This document shows positions 53,143 through 61,908 of a DNA stretch of 64,000 nt, in pieces. The translations under genes were made by a program, and so were the position numbers. This DNA is from Pontivivens sp032464575. Lineage in GTDB: Bacteria > Pseudomonadota > Alphaproteobacteria > Rhodobacterales > Rhodobacteraceae. Where the stretch lies: the NCBI GenBank assembly GCA_032464575.1, contig JAWDKM010000007.1, forward strand, positions 1 through 64,000. The letters are read 5' to 3'. Below the pieces are notes generated by a model. The model was not told the DNA's origin. It saw only the letters and a program-made list of their open reading frames with translations, and did not search any database. Position 1 is the first letter of the stretch. Each line of letters begins with the position of its first letter.

Positions 53143-54464
53143 GCGGGCTGGGGTTCGCGCGGGGCGATTTCCCCGAGGGTTTCGTCTTCGGCACCGCGAC
53201 GTCGGCCTACCAGATCGAGGGCTCGTCCTTCGGCGGCTGCGGCCCGTCGCACTGGGACACCTTCGCCGCCACTCCGGGCAACGTGGTGCGCGCCGAGGAC
53301 GGGGCGGTCGCCTGCGACCACTATCACCGGTGGGAGGCCGATCTCGACCTGATCCGCGATGCGGGGCTCGGCGCCTACCGCTTCTCGATGAACTGGGCGC
53401 GGGTGATGCCGGATGGTGTAACGCCGAACGCGGAGGGCCTCGATTTCTACGACCGGCTGGTGGACGGGATGGTGGCCCGCGGCATCCGCCCCTTCGCCAC
53501 GCTCTACCACTGGGACCTGCCCGCCGCACTGGCGGACAAGGGCGGCTGGACGAACCGCGACGTGGCGGGCTGGTTCGCGGACTATACCGAGGCGATCATG
53601 GGCCGGATCGGCGACCGGGTCGAGGCGACGGCGACGATCAACGAGCCGTGGTGCGTCGCCTGGCTCTCCCACTTCTGGGGGGAGCACGCACCGGGCCTGC
53701 GCGATATCCGGGCGGCTGCCCGGGCGATGCATCACGTGCTGCTGGCCCACGGCCGGGCGGTGGAGGCAATGCGGGCGATGGGCCTCGGCAATCTGGGGAT
53801 CGTGACGAACCTGGAAGGGTCGGACCCGGTGGACGACCGGCCGGGGACGCTGGCCGCCCACGCCCGCAACCACGAGATCTACAACGAGTGGTTCCTGTCC
53901 GGCGTCTTCCGCGGCGAATACCCGGCGGCGGCACTCGAAGGACTGGAGCCGCATCTGCCGGAGGGCTGGCAGGAGGACTTTCCGACGATCCAGGCGCCCG
54001 TCGACTGGCTTGGCATCAACTACTATACGCGCAAGCGGGTGGTGAATGTGGGCGGGCCGTGGCCTCAGATCGGCTATGTCGAGGGGCCGCTGGAAAGGAC
54101 CGCCTTCGACTGGGAGATCGACCCGGACCGCCTGCGCCACTTCATCACCTGGGCGGCGCGGGAGTTCTCCGGCGACCTGCCGATCTACGTGACGGAGAAC
54201 GGGATGGCGGGGCATGACTACCTGCTCGACGGCGCCTGCCCCGACCCGCAGCGGGTGAAGTACCTGCGTGACCACTTCGCCGCCGCGAAGCAGGCGATCG
54301 CGGAGGGCGCGCCGCTGGCCGGCTACTTCATCTGGTCGCTGATGGACAATTACGAATGGGCGGCGGGCTACGAGAAGCGCTTCGGCATCGTCCACGTGGA
54401 TTTCGAGACGCTGGAGCGGACGCCGAAGGCGAGTTGGCACGCTTTGAGGGACGCCTTGAGCTAG
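53139..54464 (+). CDS. GH1 beta-glucosidase
   Basis: A 441-residue family-1 glycosidase. The acid/base is Glu169 (TINEPW) and the nucleophile Glu353 (VTENG), and the N-terminal FVFGTATSAYQIEG motif is typical. There is no signal peptide, so it acts in the cytosol. It is coupled to aglR (ATGA overlap), which places a beta-glucoside hydrolase under the same regulator as the alpha-glucoside importer; this hints at mixed glucoside use. Confidence 0.94.
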   Translation: MSGLGFARGDFPEGFVFGTATSAYQIEGSSFGGCGPSHWDTFAATPGNVVRAEDGAVACDHYHRWEADLDLIRDAGLGAYRFSMNWARVMPDGVTPNAEGLDFYDRLVDGMVARGIRPFATLYHWDLPAALADKGGWTNRDVAGWFADYTEAIMGRIGDRVEATATINEPWCVAWLSHFWGEHAPGLRDIRAAARAMHHVLLAHGRAVEAMRAMGLGNLGIVTNLEGSDPVDDRPGTLAAHARNHEIYNEWFLSGVFRGEYPAAALEGLEPHLPEGWQEDFPTIQAPVDWLGINYYTRKRVVNVGGPWPQIGYVEGPLERTAFDWEIDPDRLRHFITWAAREFSGDLPIYVTENGMAGHDYLLDGACPDPQRVKYLRDHFAAAKQAIAEGAPLAGYFIWSLMDNYEWAAGYEKRFGIVHVDFETLERTPKASWHALRDALS

Positions 54465-54554
54465 AGTTTCCCGCCCGCTCGCCGCGCGGCGTTTCGCCGG
54501 TCGGGCCGGGCGCGCGGGCTGCCGCCCGCAGGCACCGTCCCGCATCACTCTCGT

Positions 54555-54574
54555 CCAATACGCCCGCCGGAGGC
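54555..54574 (+). repeat. CGCCCGCCGGAGGC repeat unit
   Basis: A diverged copy of the AAATA-CCCGCCGGAGGC family, preceded by a GGGCCGGGCGCGC run (about 54500-54520) like that near 34.42 kb. It lies between the GH1 gene and the SseB-like gene, just before the latter's stop. Confidence 0.65.
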
Positions 54575-54585
54575 GGACGCGACGG

Positions 54586-55377
54586 CTATCGCAGGATCGG
54601 CGGCTTCGACGGATCGCTGCCGGGGGCGGCGAGCTCGCGGACATCCACCGCAGACTGCGGGATCTCGAAGCCGAGGCCGTGGCGGCGGATCGTCTCCGCC
54701 ACCGTCGCGCCGCGGTCGAAGAAGGCGATGTCGAGCGCTCCCGCATCGAGCCCCGACAGCCGAAGCGCCTCGCCCATCGCGGTCGCGATCGCCTCCTGCG
54801 CCGAGGGCAGCGCGTCGAGCACGGCGAGGAGGTGTCCCTGCTGCCCGTCGCGGTAGCTTACGCCGACGAGCCAGGCTTCGGCGGCCAATCCCTCGAGGCC
54901 CGGCAGCTTCTCGTGGATCGCGGTCAGCAGCGCCTCGGGAAGACCGGCGGGCTTGCGGATGTCGCGCAGGGCGCTCTCCCGTATCTCGGTCAGGTCGGCA
55001 AGCTGGTCGGAGGCCCAGCGCAGGGCGTCTACCGGCAGGATCGTCTCCGACCCGTGGCCGCCGAGGTTGAGGGCGAGGCCGACGCCCTGCCCGGCCAGCA
55101 GGCCCACCAGACGACGGCCGGAAAGGGCGGCGAAAGGTGTGATGCCCTCCATGAAATCCGCCATCCGTCCCTCGCGGTCGAAGGCGAGGGCGACGCTGCC
55201 GTCCGACGTATCCAGGATCACGGGACGTATGGTGTCGCGCTGCGGCTCCTCCTCCAGCACGAGAAAGAGCTCGGCGTCGAGCAGCCGGTCCCAGAAGCGG
55301 GGGCGCAGGCTCTCGTCGGCCTCGGCGGCGAGGTGGGCGCGGTCGAGCGGGGTCTCTTGGGTCATGTCCTGCGACAT
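54586..55377 (-). CDS. SseB-family protein
   Basis: A 263-residue soluble protein matching the SseB N-terminal domain pattern: repeated short beta/alpha units with FWDRLLDAELFLVLEE, then VALAFDREGRMADFMEG (about 75-91), and a C-terminal half with QQGHLLAVLDALPSAQEAI. The ATG at 55377 is 1 nt after the uracil-glycosylase-like gene's TGA, so it is co-translated. The SseB-family function is not well defined. Confidence 0.8.
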   Translation of the reverse strand: MSQDMTQETPLDRAHLAAEADESLRPRFWDRLLDAELFLVLEEEPQRDTIRPVILDTSDGSVALAFDREGRMADFMEGITPFAALSGRRLVGLLAGQGVGLALNLGGHGSETILPVDALRWASDQLADLTEIRESALRDIRKPAGLPEALLTAIHEKLPGLEGLAAEAWLVGVSYRDGQQGHLLAVLDALPSAQEAIATAMGEALRLSGLDAGALDIAFFDRGATVAETIRRHGLGFEIPQSAVDVRELAAPGSDPSKPPILR

Positions 55378-55378
55378 G

Positions 55379-55972
55379 TCAGTGGTGTGCGTCGAGCGCA
55401 AGGGACACCGCGTCGCGCAGACGTGGCAGGACCTCGGCCTGGAACCACGGGTTGCGCTTCAGCCAGCCGGTATTGCGCCAGGAGGGATGCGGCAGGGCGA
55501 AGGTGCCGGGCGGGTGGTCGCGCCAGGAGGCCACGATGTCGGTGACCTTGGCCTTGGTGCCGAGATGCCATTTCTGGGCATAGCCGCCGATCAGCACGCG
55601 GACGCGCACCTGCGGCATCGCCTCCATCGCGTCGCTGCGCCACGTCTTGGCGCAGATCGGCGGCGGCGGCAGGTCGGAGCCCTTGGCGTCGTAGCCCGGA
55701 AAGCAGAAGGCCATGGGTGCTACGGCGAACTTCTCGCGGTCGTAGAACGCGTTGCGGTCCACGCCGAGCCAGTCGCGCAGCCGGTCGCCGGACGGATCAT
55801 CGAAGGGGAGGCCGGAGGCGTGGACCCGCGCACCCGGCGCCTGCCCCGCGATGAGCACCGGAGCAGTGTCGGAGAGCCAGACGACCGGCCGGGGTGCGTG
55901 TGCGGTATGGGTCGCGGCGAACCGGTCGGCGCAGATGCGGCAGGCGCGGATGCGGGTGACGAGCTCGTCCAT
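55379..55972 (-). CDS. Uracil-DNA glycosylase-fold protein, paralogue 1
   Basis: A 197-residue protein of the UDG superfamily. It has an N-terminal C-x2-C pair (ACRIC), the active-loop motif AGQAPGARVHASG (about 42-54), and the C-terminal LPHPSWRN block (about 160-168), where H-P-S is the family 4/5-like motif II. It probably removes damaged bases, or is an inactive relative. The second paralogue is 400 bp upstream (56370-56969), separated by repeats. Confidence 0.8.
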   Translation of the reverse strand: MDELVTRIRACRICADRFAATHTAHAPRPVVWLSDTAPVLIAGQAPGARVHASGLPFDDPSGDRLRDWLGVDRNAFYDREKFAVAPMAFCFPGYDAKGSDLPPPPICAKTWRSDAMEAMPQVRVRVLIGGYAQKWHLGTKAKVTDIVASWRDHPPGTFALPHPSWRNTGWLKRNPWFQAEVLPRLRDAVSLALDAHH

Positions 55973-56369
55973 CGGTCCGGTGTGCGCCGGAGTGCTTCCG
56001 GGATCAAGGGCGCCGTGATCGTGGATACGCGCGGAGCGGGTGGGTGCGACCGTCCCGGACCCGATCCGGGACCTTCGGCGGGGCCATGCGGGCTTGGTGG
56101 TCGTGGGGGGCAGGTCTTCGTCTTGGAGGGAAAAGGCCCCGGCTCGGGACCGGGGCGGCAGCGAGCAGGTGGAACCGTCCTGGACCTGATCCGGGACCGC
56201 CTTGCTTCTGGAGTGGGCAGTCCCCGGGATCCCTCGGAACGTGTCCGCAGACGTACGGGTTCTGCACGGCTTGGGAAGGAGGTGCGATTGACCCGTAAGC
56301 TGGGGCCCCCTTGCACATCCTTTGTGAGCGGCCCTGTATCCGGGGGCGGTCGTGGACGGGCGGGGCGTT
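55973..56369. repeat. Repeat-filled gap between the two UDG-fold paralogues
   Basis: No gene is supported. It holds GGCCCCGGCTCGGG and CCGTCCTGGACCTGATCCGGG units (56134-56211) shared with 24204-24278, and a further CCCGGACCCGATCCGGG palindrome (56053-56069). Confidence 0.8.
56134..56211 (+). repeat. GGCCCCGGCTCGGG repeat, copy 2
   Basis: Same two palindromes in the same order and orientation as 24204-24278, with the conserved GCTTC end. Confidence 0.7.
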
Positions 56370-56969
56370 TTACTCGGCCAGGACCTCCGCGACCCGCTGG
56401 CGCAGGGCGGGCAGCAGCTCCGCTTCGAACCACGGGTTGCGCCTGAGCCATGGCGTGTTGCGCCAGCTTGGATGCGGCAGGGGAAAGGTGTTCGGCGCGT
56501 GGTCGCGCCAGCCGCGGACCGTCTCCGTCATCGGGCCACGCCGCCCGAGGCGCTGGCGTTGCGCCACGGCGCCGATCACCAGCGTCAGGCGGACGGAGGA
56601 GAGGGCCGACAGCACGCGGTCCTGCCACATCTGAGCACAGATTGCGGGCGGGCGCAGATCGTTGCCCTCCGCATCCTGCCCGGGAAAGCAGAATCCCATG
56701 GGCACCACGGCCACCGCCCCCGGCGCGAAGAACGCGTCCTCGGACAGGCCCATCCAGTCGCGCAGGCGCGCGCCGGAGGGATCGCGGAAGGGCACGCCGC
56801 TGGCATGTGCCCGCGCGCCGGGCGCCTGGCTCGCGATCACGATCCGTGCGGCGGGGTGCAGGTGCAGGATCGGCCGCGGCGCGTGACCCGTCGCGGTCGC
56901 CGCGAAGCGATCGGCACAGTGACGGCATCCACTCAGCGCCGCAGTGACATTGTGCAGATCAAAAGGCAT
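56370..56969 (-). CDS. Uracil-DNA glycosylase-fold protein, paralogue 2
   Basis: A 199-residue protein aligned along its length with the paralogue at 55379-55972: the N-terminal C-x2-C (GCRHC), ASQAPGARAHASG (about 46-58) and LPHPSWRN (about 165-172), with several shared blocks such as FRDPSGARLRDWMG. The near-identity of the motifs suggests a tandem duplication with subsequent divergence. The substrate is unproven. Confidence 0.8.
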   Translation of the reverse strand: MPFDLHNVTAALSGCRHCADRFAATATGHAPRPILHLHPAARIVIASQAPGARAHASGVPFRDPSGARLRDWMGLSEDAFFAPGAVAVVPMGFCFPGQDAEGNDLRPPAICAQMWQDRVLSALSSVRLTLVIGAVAQRQRLGRRGPMTETVRGWRDHAPNTFPLPHPSWRNTPWLRRNPWFEAELLPALRQRVAEVLAE

Positions 56970-57061
56970 CAGTTTCCAGATAGCCGCAGGCTGGCCGATT
57001 GCGACGGTGCAGCAGAGTTGCTAGAGCCTCCAGCCAAACGACCTTGACCAAGGGACATTAC

Positions 57062-58309
57062 ATGTATCGCGTCTGGAACTACCTTCAGCAATATTCGCTG
57101 CTTCTCATCTTTGGTGCGATCAGCGCGCTGGTCTGGGCCAACGTGGATTATGAGAGTTACCACCACTTCGTGGAAATGCCGCTCTGGGATCACGCGCCGA
57201 TCGGCCACATCCATGACGGGCACCGGACGCTGACGCTGCATTACCTGGTCAACGACGTGCTGATGGCGCTGTTCTTTGCCATCGCGGGCAAGGAGGTCTG
57301 GGAGGCCGTGGCGCTGAAGGACGGCTCCCTGCGCGGGAAGAAGGCGCTGACGCCCTTGATCGCGACCTCGGGCGGCATGTTCGGGCCCATCGCCGTCTAT
57401 CTGGGCCTTGCGCTGCTGATGGGATCGGACACCTATCAGAGCGTCGCGAACGGATGGGCGATCCCGACGGCGACCGATATCGCGTTCTCCTACCTCGTGG
57501 GACGGCTGATCTTCGGTGCGGGGCATCCGGCGGTCGGCTTCCTGCTGCTGCTGGCCATCGCGGACGACGCGGCTGGGCTCATCATCCTCGCCATCTTCTA
57601 CCCCGAGGGCGACCTGGCACCGCAATGGCTGCTCCTGTCCTTCGGCGCCGCGGCGGCGGTGTTCCTGCTCTTCAACCACCTGCCGCGGCGGCTGGACCGG
57701 CACAAGCAGGACCGGCCGAACTCCACGGCGGTGCGCAAGATGCTGGGCGGCCTGCCCTACATCATCGCCGGCTGCATCTCGTGGTACGGGTTCATGCGGG
57801 CGGGCATCCACCCCGCACTGGGCCTTCTGCCGATCGTGCCGACGATCCCGCATGCGGACCGGGCCTTCGGCATCTTCGCCGCCGCCGAGGCGCACCTGCA
57901 TGACCTCCTGAACACGCTGGAGCACGCGTTGAAGGCGCCGGTGGAGATCATCCTATTCTTCTTCGGCCTGGCGAATGCCGGCGTGCTGTTCAACGCTGTC
58001 GGGGATGCGACCTGGCTGGTGCTCGCCGGTCTGCTGGTGGGCAAGCCCTTCGGCATCTGGCTGATGGGCTACCTGGCCGCGCGACCGCTGAAGCTGGGCT
58101 TGCCGGAGGGGATGAAGACCTCCGATCTCTTCGTGCTGGGCTGCGTGGCGGCGATCGGGTTCACCGTGTCGCTCTTCATCGCGTCGGTGGCGTTCGCGCC
58201 CGGGCAGGTGCAGGATGCGGCCAAGATGGGCGCACTCCTGAGCTTCGGCGCGGTCATCATGGCGGTCGTCGCCTCCCGTGTGTTCAAGACGGAGAAGCAG
58301 CCCGGGTGA
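57062..58309 (+). CDS. nhaA: Na+/H+ antiporter NhaA
   Basis: A 415-residue inner-membrane antiporter that exports Na+ (or Li+) in exchange for H+. The ion-binding Asp168-Asp169 pair (AIADDAAG) and the unwound-helix Asp139 (IPTATDIAFS) are present, matching the NhaA charges D163, D164 and D133. The ATG at 57062 gives the NhaA-like N-terminus; the frame's extra residues upstream are not supported. It fits marine or saline habitats. Confidence 0.95.
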   Translation: MYRVWNYLQQYSLLLIFGAISALVWANVDYESYHHFVEMPLWDHAPIGHIHDGHRTLTLHYLVNDVLMALFFAIAGKEVWEAVALKDGSLRGKKALTPLIATSGGMFGPIAVYLGLALLMGSDTYQSVANGWAIPTATDIAFSYLVGRLIFGAGHPAVGFLLLLAIADDAAGLIILAIFYPEGDLAPQWLLLSFGAAAAVFLLFNHLPRRLDRHKQDRPNSTAVRKMLGGLPYIIAGCISWYGFMRAGIHPALGLLPIVPTIPHADRAFGIFAAAEAHLHDLLNTLEHALKAPVEIILFFFGLANAGVLFNAVGDATWLVLAGLLVGKPFGIWLMGYLAARPLKLGLPEGMKTSDLFVLGCVAAIGFTVSLFIASVAFAPGQVQDAAKMGALLSFGAVIMAVVASRVFKTEKQPG

Positions 58310-58375
58310 GTTAACGCGCCCTTAGCCTGTGACGGGTAGCACCGCCGCGGCAGGGGCCCGCGGGAATGGCGACGG

Positions 58376-59032
58376 ATGATCGAGTTTCGAAACGTCAGCA
58401 AGTCCTACTGGACCGGGGTGCGCCGCAAGGTGATCCTCGACCGGGCGACGTTTCGCGTGGAACTCGGGCAGTCGCTGGGCATCCTTGCGCCCAACGGGAC
58501 GGGCAAGACGACGCTCATAAACATGATGGCTGGGCTCACCCGGCCGGACGAGGGGATCATCCGGCGCGAAAGCCGGATCTCCTTTCCCATGGGGTTCATG
58601 GGCGTGGTGGATGCGAAGCTCTCGGGGGCGGAGAACGCGCGCTTCGCCGGGCACTTCTACGGGGTCGATCCGGACTATGTGGAGGCGTTCTGCCGCTGGA
58701 TGTGCGATCTGGAGGAGTATTTCGAACAGCCCGTCAGCACCTATTCCTCCGGCATGAAGGGCCGGCTGTCGCTCGCGCTGCTGCTCAGCCTCGATTTCGA
58801 CATATACCTGGTGGATGAAGGGATGCCGACCATGGCCGATGCAGAGTTCGTCCGCAAGGCGGGCGAGGTGTTCCGGGAGCGGCTGAAGCACGCGACGCTG
58901 GTCATGGTATCGCATCTACCGCGGCAGCTCGAGGCCTATGCCGAGCGGGCGGCGGTGCTGCAGGACGGAAGGTTGCACTTCTTCGACACGCTCGAAAACG
59001 CTAAGCAGATGTATGACTACACCAGACGATAA
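58376..59032 (+). CDS. kpsT: Capsule polysaccharide export ATP-binding protein, KpsT-like
   Basis: A 218-residue ATPase of the capsule-export ABC transporters. It has a Walker A (APNGTGKT, 38-45), the signature YSSGMKGRLSLALLL (about 123-137), and Walker B DIYLVDEG (about 142-149), all in the KpsT arrangement. It works with a KpsM permease, which is not in the window. It overlaps the KpsE-like gene by 20 nt, which is unusual but consistent with coupling. Confidence 0.88.
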   Translation: MIEFRNVSKSYWTGVRRKVILDRATFRVELGQSLGILAPNGTGKTTLINMMAGLTRPDEGIIRRESRISFPMGFMGVVDAKLSGAENARFAGHFYGVDPDYVEAFCRWMCDLEEYFEQPVSTYSSGMKGRLSLALLLSLDFDIYLVDEGMPTMADAEFVRKAGEVFRERLKHATLVMVSHLPRQLEAYAERAAVLQDGRLHFFDTLENAKQMYDYTRR

Positions 59033-60566
59033 GGCGGCCAACGACGCGCCCGGCAGCGTCGTCGATCAGGAGGAGGCGGAGCGCAAGGCCCGCCGTGCCC
59101 GTCGTCGTGCCAAGCGCCTGCTGAACGAGGCCGAGACGTGGGAGGAGCATTCCGCCACCGATGGCCGTGTGCCGCCGCCCGACGGGCTGCGCCCCAAGCA
59201 GCGCAAGGACGTCATGGCGGTGGTCAACCAGCAGGCGCGCCAGGAAGCGAAGGCCGAGGCGCAGACGGAGGCTAGGGACGACACCAATCTGCCCGCCGAG
59301 CGTCAGGAGCAGGGCGTCGCCCGGGTCGAGCAGGGCGGCCGGACGGGCGGCGGTGGCGGCGGCGGCCGGGGCGGAGATAGCGGCGACAAGACGGTCGATC
59401 CGCGCGATGCCGAGATACAGGCGATCCAGCGCGAGCTGGTGCAGCGGCGGCGGCGTCGCTTCGTCCTGCTGTGGCTGCGGCTCGCCTTCTTCGTGGTGCT
59501 GCCGACCTTCCTGGTCGGCAACTACTACTACAACCACGCGACGCCTTTCTACTCGAGCGAGGCGGTGTTCCAGATCAAGCCGGCCAACGCCTCGATGATG
59601 GAGGCGTCCGGCGGCGGACTGCTGTCCTCCTCCCCGCTCGGGCTGATCTCCGACAGCATTGCGGTGCAGGACTTCCTGACCTCGCGCGAGGCGATGCGGG
59701 TGCTGGACGCGGAGCTGGACCTGCTCGCCCACTACTCCGATCCCGACATAGACCCGATCCAGCGGCTGCCGGCGGATGCGAGCGAGAACGAGGCGTTCTC
59801 GCTCTACAAGGACCGCGTGCTCGTGGGCTTCGACACCACCGAGGGCGTGATGCGGCTGGAGGTGATCGCCTCGGACCCTGCGATGGCCGAGGCGGTCGCG
59901 CGGCGGCTGATCGAGCTGGCCGAGGAACGGGTCGACCAGATGTCGGACCGCAACGAGGGCGATGCGGTGGAATCCGCCGCGGCCGTGCTGACCGACGCGG
60001 AGGCGCAGCTCGACGACGCCTATGACCGTGTGCTGGAATTGCAGGAGCGGCGCGGCATCTTCTCCGCCGACGTGGAGGTCGGGCTCGTCCAGGGCCAGAT
60101 CGCGGCGCTGACCAGCGCGTTGGAGGAACGGCGGCTGAGCCTCGCGGCGCTGCTCGACAACGCGCGGCCCAACCAGGCGCAGGTCCGCGTGCTGAACGCC
60201 GAGATCGCGCGCCTGGAGCAGGCGATCGAGGAGCAGCGCGCCCTTGTCGTCAACAGCCAGCCCGATGCGCGCTCCCTCGCCCGGATCTCGGCCGAGCTGG
60301 AACGGGCGCAGCAGGAGCTGGAGATCCGGCAGGTCATGGTGACGACGGCCGTGGAGAGCCTGGAGATCGCCCGGCGCGCCACGGCACAGCAGAACGCCTT
60401 CCTCGAACGGGCGGTGAACCCGGTCCGGCCGGTCGTTCCGAGCTATCCGCGCGCGTTCGAATACACGGTGCTCGCCTTCGTGATCTTCTTTGCCACCTAC
60501 ATGATGGTGAGCCTGACGATCTCGATCCTGCGCGAGCAGATGAGCTACGGAGAAGGACGTACATGA
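59013..60566 (+). CDS. kpsE: KpsE-like capsule export inner-membrane protein with a long N-terminal extension
   Basis: A 517-residue periplasmic-spanning polysaccharide co-polymerase. Two membrane helices (about 150-170 and 483-505) bracket a large periplasmic domain with long coiled coils (about 310-470), the KpsE/Wza-partner layout. Unusually, about 145 residues precede the first helix: a basic Arg/Ala helix (about 22-40), an acidic stretch and a Gly-rich run (about 110-124). Most KpsE proteins lack such a cytosolic extension. The start at 59013 overlaps kpsT. Confidence 0.85.
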   Translation: MTTPDDKAANDAPGSVVDQEEAERKARRARRRAKRLLNEAETWEEHSATDGRVPPPDGLRPKQRKDVMAVVNQQARQEAKAEAQTEARDDTNLPAERQEQGVARVEQGGRTGGGGGGGRGGDSGDKTVDPRDAEIQAIQRELVQRRRRRFVLLWLRLAFFVVLPTFLVGNYYYNHATPFYSSEAVFQIKPANASMMEASGGGLLSSSPLGLISDSIAVQDFLTSREAMRVLDAELDLLAHYSDPDIDPIQRLPADASENEAFSLYKDRVLVGFDTTEGVMRLEVIASDPAMAEAVARRLIELAEERVDQMSDRNEGDAVESAAAVLTDAEAQLDDAYDRVLELQERRGIFSADVEVGLVQGQIAALTSALEERRLSLAALLDNARPNQAQVRVLNAEIARLEQAIEEQRALVVNSQPDARSLARISAELERAQQELEIRQVMVTTAVESLEIARRATAQQNAFLERAVNPVRPVVPSYPRAFEYTVLAFVIFFATYMMVSLTISILREQMSYGEGRT

Positions 60567-61396
60567 AAACCGTCGAGATCGGCGCCCTCAAGGTCAGCAA
60601 CGACCAGCCGCTGACCCTGCTTTCGGGGCCCTGCCAGCTCGAAAGCCGCGACCACGCGCTGATGCTGGCCGAGCATCTGGCGAAGGTCTGTGCCGATGCC
60701 GGCGCGCAGTACGTGTTCAAGGCAAGCTACGACAAGGCGAACCGCACCTCGCTCACCGGCAAGCGCGGGTTGGGGATCGAGGAGGGGCTGCGCGTGCTGG
60801 CCGACGTGCGGTCCGAGATCGGCTGCCCCGTGATCACCGACGTGCATACCGAGGAGCAGTGCGAGGTGGCAGGCGAGGTTGTGGACATCCTGCAGATCCC
60901 CGCCTTCCTGTCGCGGCAGACGGACCTCTTGCTGGCCGCGGGGAAGACCGGCCGCGCGATCAACGTGAAGAAGGGGCAGTTCCTGGCCCCCTGGGACATG
61001 CCGAACGTCGCCGCGAAGATCGCGAGCACGGGCAACGAGCGCATCCTGCTCTGCGAGCGCGGCACCTCCTTCGGCTACAATACGCTGGTGGCGGACATGC
61101 GCGGGCTGCCGCAGATGGCGCGGACGGGCTATCCGGTGGTCATGGACGCGACGCATTCGGTTCAGCAGCCGGGCGGCCAAGGCGGCTCGTCGGGCGGCCA
61201 GCGGGAGTTCGCGCCGGTGATGGCGCGCTGCGCGGTGTCGCTGGGGGTGGCCGCGGTGTTCATCGAGAGCCACGAGGATCCGGACAACGCGCCGTCGGAC
61301 GGGCCCAACATGATCCCGCTCGACCGGATGGGGAGCCTGATGACCTCCCTGATGGCCTTCGACCGGCTGGCCAAGGAAGACCCGCTGCACGTCTGA
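60563..61396 (+). CDS. kdsA: 3-deoxy-8-phosphooctulonate synthase
   Basis: KdsA condenses arabinose 5-phosphate and phosphoenolpyruvate to Kdo 8-phosphate. The 277-residue TIM barrel has PCQLESRDHALM (about 20-31), FKASYDKANRTS (about 52-63) and DVHTEEQ near 93-99. It is coupled to the KpsE-like gene by 4 nt, so its product may serve a Kdo-containing capsule as well as, or rather than, lipopolysaccharide. Kdo-transferases and kdsB are not in the window. Confidence 0.95.
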   Translation: MKTVEIGALKVSNDQPLTLLSGPCQLESRDHALMLAEHLAKVCADAGAQYVFKASYDKANRTSLTGKRGLGIEEGLRVLADVRSEIGCPVITDVHTEEQCEVAGEVVDILQIPAFLSRQTDLLLAAGKTGRAINVKKGQFLAPWDMPNVAAKIASTGNERILLCERGTSFGYNTLVADMRGLPQMARTGYPVVMDATHSVQQPGGQGGSSGGQREFAPVMARCAVSLGVAAVFIESHEDPDNAPSDGPNMIPLDRMGSLMTSLMAFDRLAKEDPLHV

Positions 61397-61908
61397 ACCG
61401 GGCCCCTCCCGCCCGTCTCACCCGCCTTTGCGATGCAGGGCCGGGTTCTCCCGTTGGGCCGGGCGCCGCGCCGGCGCGCGGCGGGGTGCCTTGTTGGGGG
61501 CGCTCGAGAGGGTGGACCGGACGCGCCGTCGATCTGCTGTCACGGGGCGTTCGGCGTCGGGAAATCGAAGGGGAGGTTGCCCAGTCGAGGGTTGGTCCCG
61601 TCGGGTGTTCCCTCCAATCTCGCGCACCCCGCCGCTGGACTTGAAAGGCTCAAAGGGTGCGCATGGGCGGGGCAGGCTCCTTAGCCCTCAACCCGGCGCC
61701 CGGGCCAGCGGCGCTTCATGTCATGGCGCAATCCACGCGGCCCGTGGAAAATCTGGCCCGATCGTGGCTCTGGAAGCAGTGGCAGCACGGACCTGTTGCT
61801 GCCCGAAAAGCATCTGATCAGGTCTCCCATCTCGCCACGCGCCAACGCAGCGCCTGGCCCGACGGGAGAAGGCGGCGGAGGTGTCGACGGCGGGCGGCAG
61901 AGCCCTAG
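61397..61908. other. Intergenic gap with a repeat segment and no supported gene
   Basis: About 512 bp between the convergent kdsA and BaiN-like genes. The first part contains CCCGTTGGGCCGGGCGC (61450-61466), shared with 34408, and a strong GGCGCCGCGCCGGCGC run. Near 61621-61662 there is a long-loop inverted repeat, GCGCACCC / GGGTGCGC. No frame is convincing. Confidence 0.6.

Noticed and set aside
52099..53529. A 476-codon minus-strand frame opposite aglR
   Set aside because: It is antisense to a clear LacI-family gene; the translation is Arg/His/Pro-rich shadow.
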